A DNA stretch of 64,000 nt, taken from the NCBI GenBank assembly GCA_026874595.1, contig CM049313.1, positions 15,685,508-15,749,507 on the forward strand. The letters run 5' to 3'. Origin of the DNA: Sipunculus nudus (Eukaryota > Annelida > Sipuncula > Golfingiida > Sipunculidae). How positions within the stretch are numbered: the stretch's first letter is position 1; each line of letters opens with the position of its first letter. A model generated the notes under the pieces. It saw only the letters and a list, made by a program, of their open reading frames with translations, did not search any database and was not told the origin of the DNA. The position numbers and the translations under genes are program-made. Shown here piece after piece: positions 62,371 to 64,000 of the stretch.

Positions 62371-62544
62371 GCGTTAATGTAAGAAGTAATGTCATATTAC
62401 TGTATAGCCGAACTTGCTAGACTTATTGTGCAGCTCATTAAACACTAGCTTCACTTTACGTCGAAATAGGTAGAAGTTTACATAAGCATTGATTATTTAT
62501 GTGACTGGATATGGCCCAATTATCGCATCTGGTTAAAGAAACCC
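62371..62544. other. Short spacer, nothing recognised
   Basis: Lies between the minisatellite and the truncated MITE. Confidence 0.3.
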
Positions 62545-62670
62545 GATAAATTGCTCAAATTGGTAAGTTTCTATTGAAAATCAAAATAAAAATTTTTGAT
62601 GCGGGGGTTCAAAATTGATGCGGGCGGTGCCTGAGGACCACACCTTTTATTTATTTATTTTTTTTTGGCC
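62545..62670. mobile_element. GGCC-ended MITE, truncated copy 3
   Basis: The right part matches the family: TTTGATGCGGGGG, GATGCGGGCGGTGCCTGAGG, then an A/T tract ending TTTTTTTTGGCC at 62670, followed by TTA (62671-62673). The left terminus was not found, so the copy is probably 5'-truncated. The left limit given is approximate. Confidence 0.6.
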
Positions 62671-62673
62671 TTA

Positions 62674-63245
62674 GTGCATAAATGATGAAGCTCAAGGGAG
62701 CTAGTTTGAAACAAAGACATAAGGAACATTACAATATCAATAATAGACTATCAATATGGATTGATGTCTATGAATTATATTACAATGTTTAAAAATAATA
62801 TTACAATGTTTAACAATAAAGTTAAAAAACAATCTGATGGACTAACGTATCGTGTTACCAGAAAGTATATGGAAAACATCTCAGCTATAATCAACCATTA
62901 AAAGAAGGAATATAAACTACCAGCATTATAAAATAGATATACTGGTTACATAATTCCAAAGATACACAGCAAGGAGAGGTCGGTTTGACAAGTTCAATAA
63001 AATTAAAGCTGTCTGGCCGTGTGCCCTTGGGCTAGGGTTCAAATTACAAACAATGACTGGCATCCCTAATATTTGGTGGATTAAATCTGTCAGTAATGTA
63101 TGTGAAATGTCACAGTCACATTTATAGAGAAATATTAAGGATAACAGCATCTTGAGTGTTTAATTGATTATCGTTTGCCTTGGGAGCTTGGGTTTACATT
63201 TTAATAGTTGACCAGATTATCAGCTGCCACATAGCAGGTCAGAAC
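62674..63245. other. AT-rich interval, nothing recognised
   Basis: Short open frames only. Confidence 0.35.
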
Positions 63246-63249
63246 CTAT

Positions 63250-64000
63250 ATACGTGAAGTCTGCCCCCGCAAAGCGATCGCAAATGGAGCCCCCAACCTC
63301 TTGCCCGAAACTCCAACCCCCACAACTCCCTTAATGCACATTTTTAAACTTCTGGGGACCTATGACCTTGACCTTTGATTATTTTTGGTATGGTTATATA
63401 TACTAAATGTGTAAGGGGACAAGCCATCCGTATAAGTATAATGTTGAGCGATAATAATATTATATAAGTAAAAAATTGTCCCAAGTAGGTCACAAACTTA
63501 ACCTTGAAATAAGGTCAAAATCAAAAGTCAATGTCAAGTGCAAATTTATCACCTTTGACTATTTTTCTAACCAAAGATATGTTTTGGAAAAGGCCTGGCT
63601 TTAAAAAAAACTAAAATTTATCGTCTATGAGTTGCACTGCAGAGACTCCTTCTTCCCCTTGAAATAAAAAAGATAAAATCTGAACCGAAAAAAAACCGAC
63701 ATATAAATGAGCTTATCAAACCATATGAACCTACCCTCCATACCGCAGGAGGCTTGATTACAGCACGGTTCATGCTGTCAGTCTTTTTAGAATGGACATA
63801 AACTCCGCCACCACCATCAAGATTTAAATGTAAAAACCAACGACTGTGATCTCAAAAAGTGTAATCTCAAAAAAAAATATTTTACCTTTAATTAAAAAAT
63901 ATGATAAATTATGATAAAAACGATAATAATAAGAGTGAAATCGATATTTTTTATGTTATGTAGTTGCGGATGGACGGTTGGTGTCGCCCTTTCTGGGATG
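63250..64000. repeat. Probable dispersed repeat with GACCTTGACCTTTG-like words
   Basis: The text includes CTATGACCTTGACCTTTGAT, CCAAGTAGGTCACAAACTTA, AACCTTGAAATAAGGTCAAA and ATCACCTTTGACTATTTTTC. Such phrases are common in mollusc dispersed repeats. No second copy lies in this window to define the ends. The final 350 bp are AT-rich without structure. Confidence 0.35.

Overview
This 64-kb window looks like a non-coding, repeat-dense piece of a marine invertebrate nuclear genome, most probably a bivalve or other mollusc. The reasons are a strongly AT-rich background and short-range repeats that I associate with mollusc genomes: GGACGGACRGAC-type tails, the TAGCTCAGCTGACT..AGTCATCTGAGCTA end, and CGCGAA-rich and GTGGGCACC elements. 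There are also many microsatellites and no long open reading frame. The species call is inference. The longest open frames (up to 188 codons) fall in simple or tandem repeats. I recognise no intact host gene, tRNA or rRNA gene, CRISPR array or operon. The only protein homology I can read is in two dead retroelements. One weak exon candidate is noted at 25923-26033.

Layout. 1-7.4 kb: unique AT-rich DNA with one TTA-flanked miniature inverted-repeat element (MITE, 796-1094). 7.4-13.75 kb: four consecutive complex tandem-repeat blocks. 13.75-21.3 kb: mostly unique DNA with a near-perfect 38-bp inverted repeat (14372-14468), a hAT-like MITE and a 30-bp minisatellite. 21.3-25.8 kb: three tandem copies of a unit of about 1.06 kb. 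The first two carry the same 661-bp MITE and the third preserves the empty site. 27.3-30.1 kb: a GGCC-ended MITE, a LINE 3' fragment, a solo LTR with a 4-bp target duplication and a hAT-like fragment. 31-33.4 kb: a dimeric tandem array split by a 543-bp long-inverted-repeat element. 34.1-37.98 kb: microsatellites, a tRNA-like SINE candidate and another TAA-flanked MITE.

38-43.7 kb: a decayed Gypsy-type LTR retrotransposon on the minus strand, with zinc knuckle, protease, reverse transcriptase, RNase H and integrase remnants. It is possibly bounded by a pair of direct repeats of about 420 bp and is interrupted by a 699-bp element with a 9-bp target duplication. 44.5-46.4 kb: two MITEs. 54.5-55.9 kb: a 1.37-kb pogo/Tc1-like non-autonomous element. 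57.8-59.9 kb: a diverged duplicate of 52.6-53.0 kb that received two TA-flanked MITEs, one of which received a second copy of the 699-bp element. 60.9-62.4 kb: a 17-bp minisatellite.

Nothing here works as a gene system. What can be read is a history of nested transposition and tandem duplication, and several insertion events can be ordered because empty sites survive in paralogous copies. All boundaries and identities were read by eye. Family names for MITEs rest on terminal sequence and target-site duplication only, because no transposase is present.
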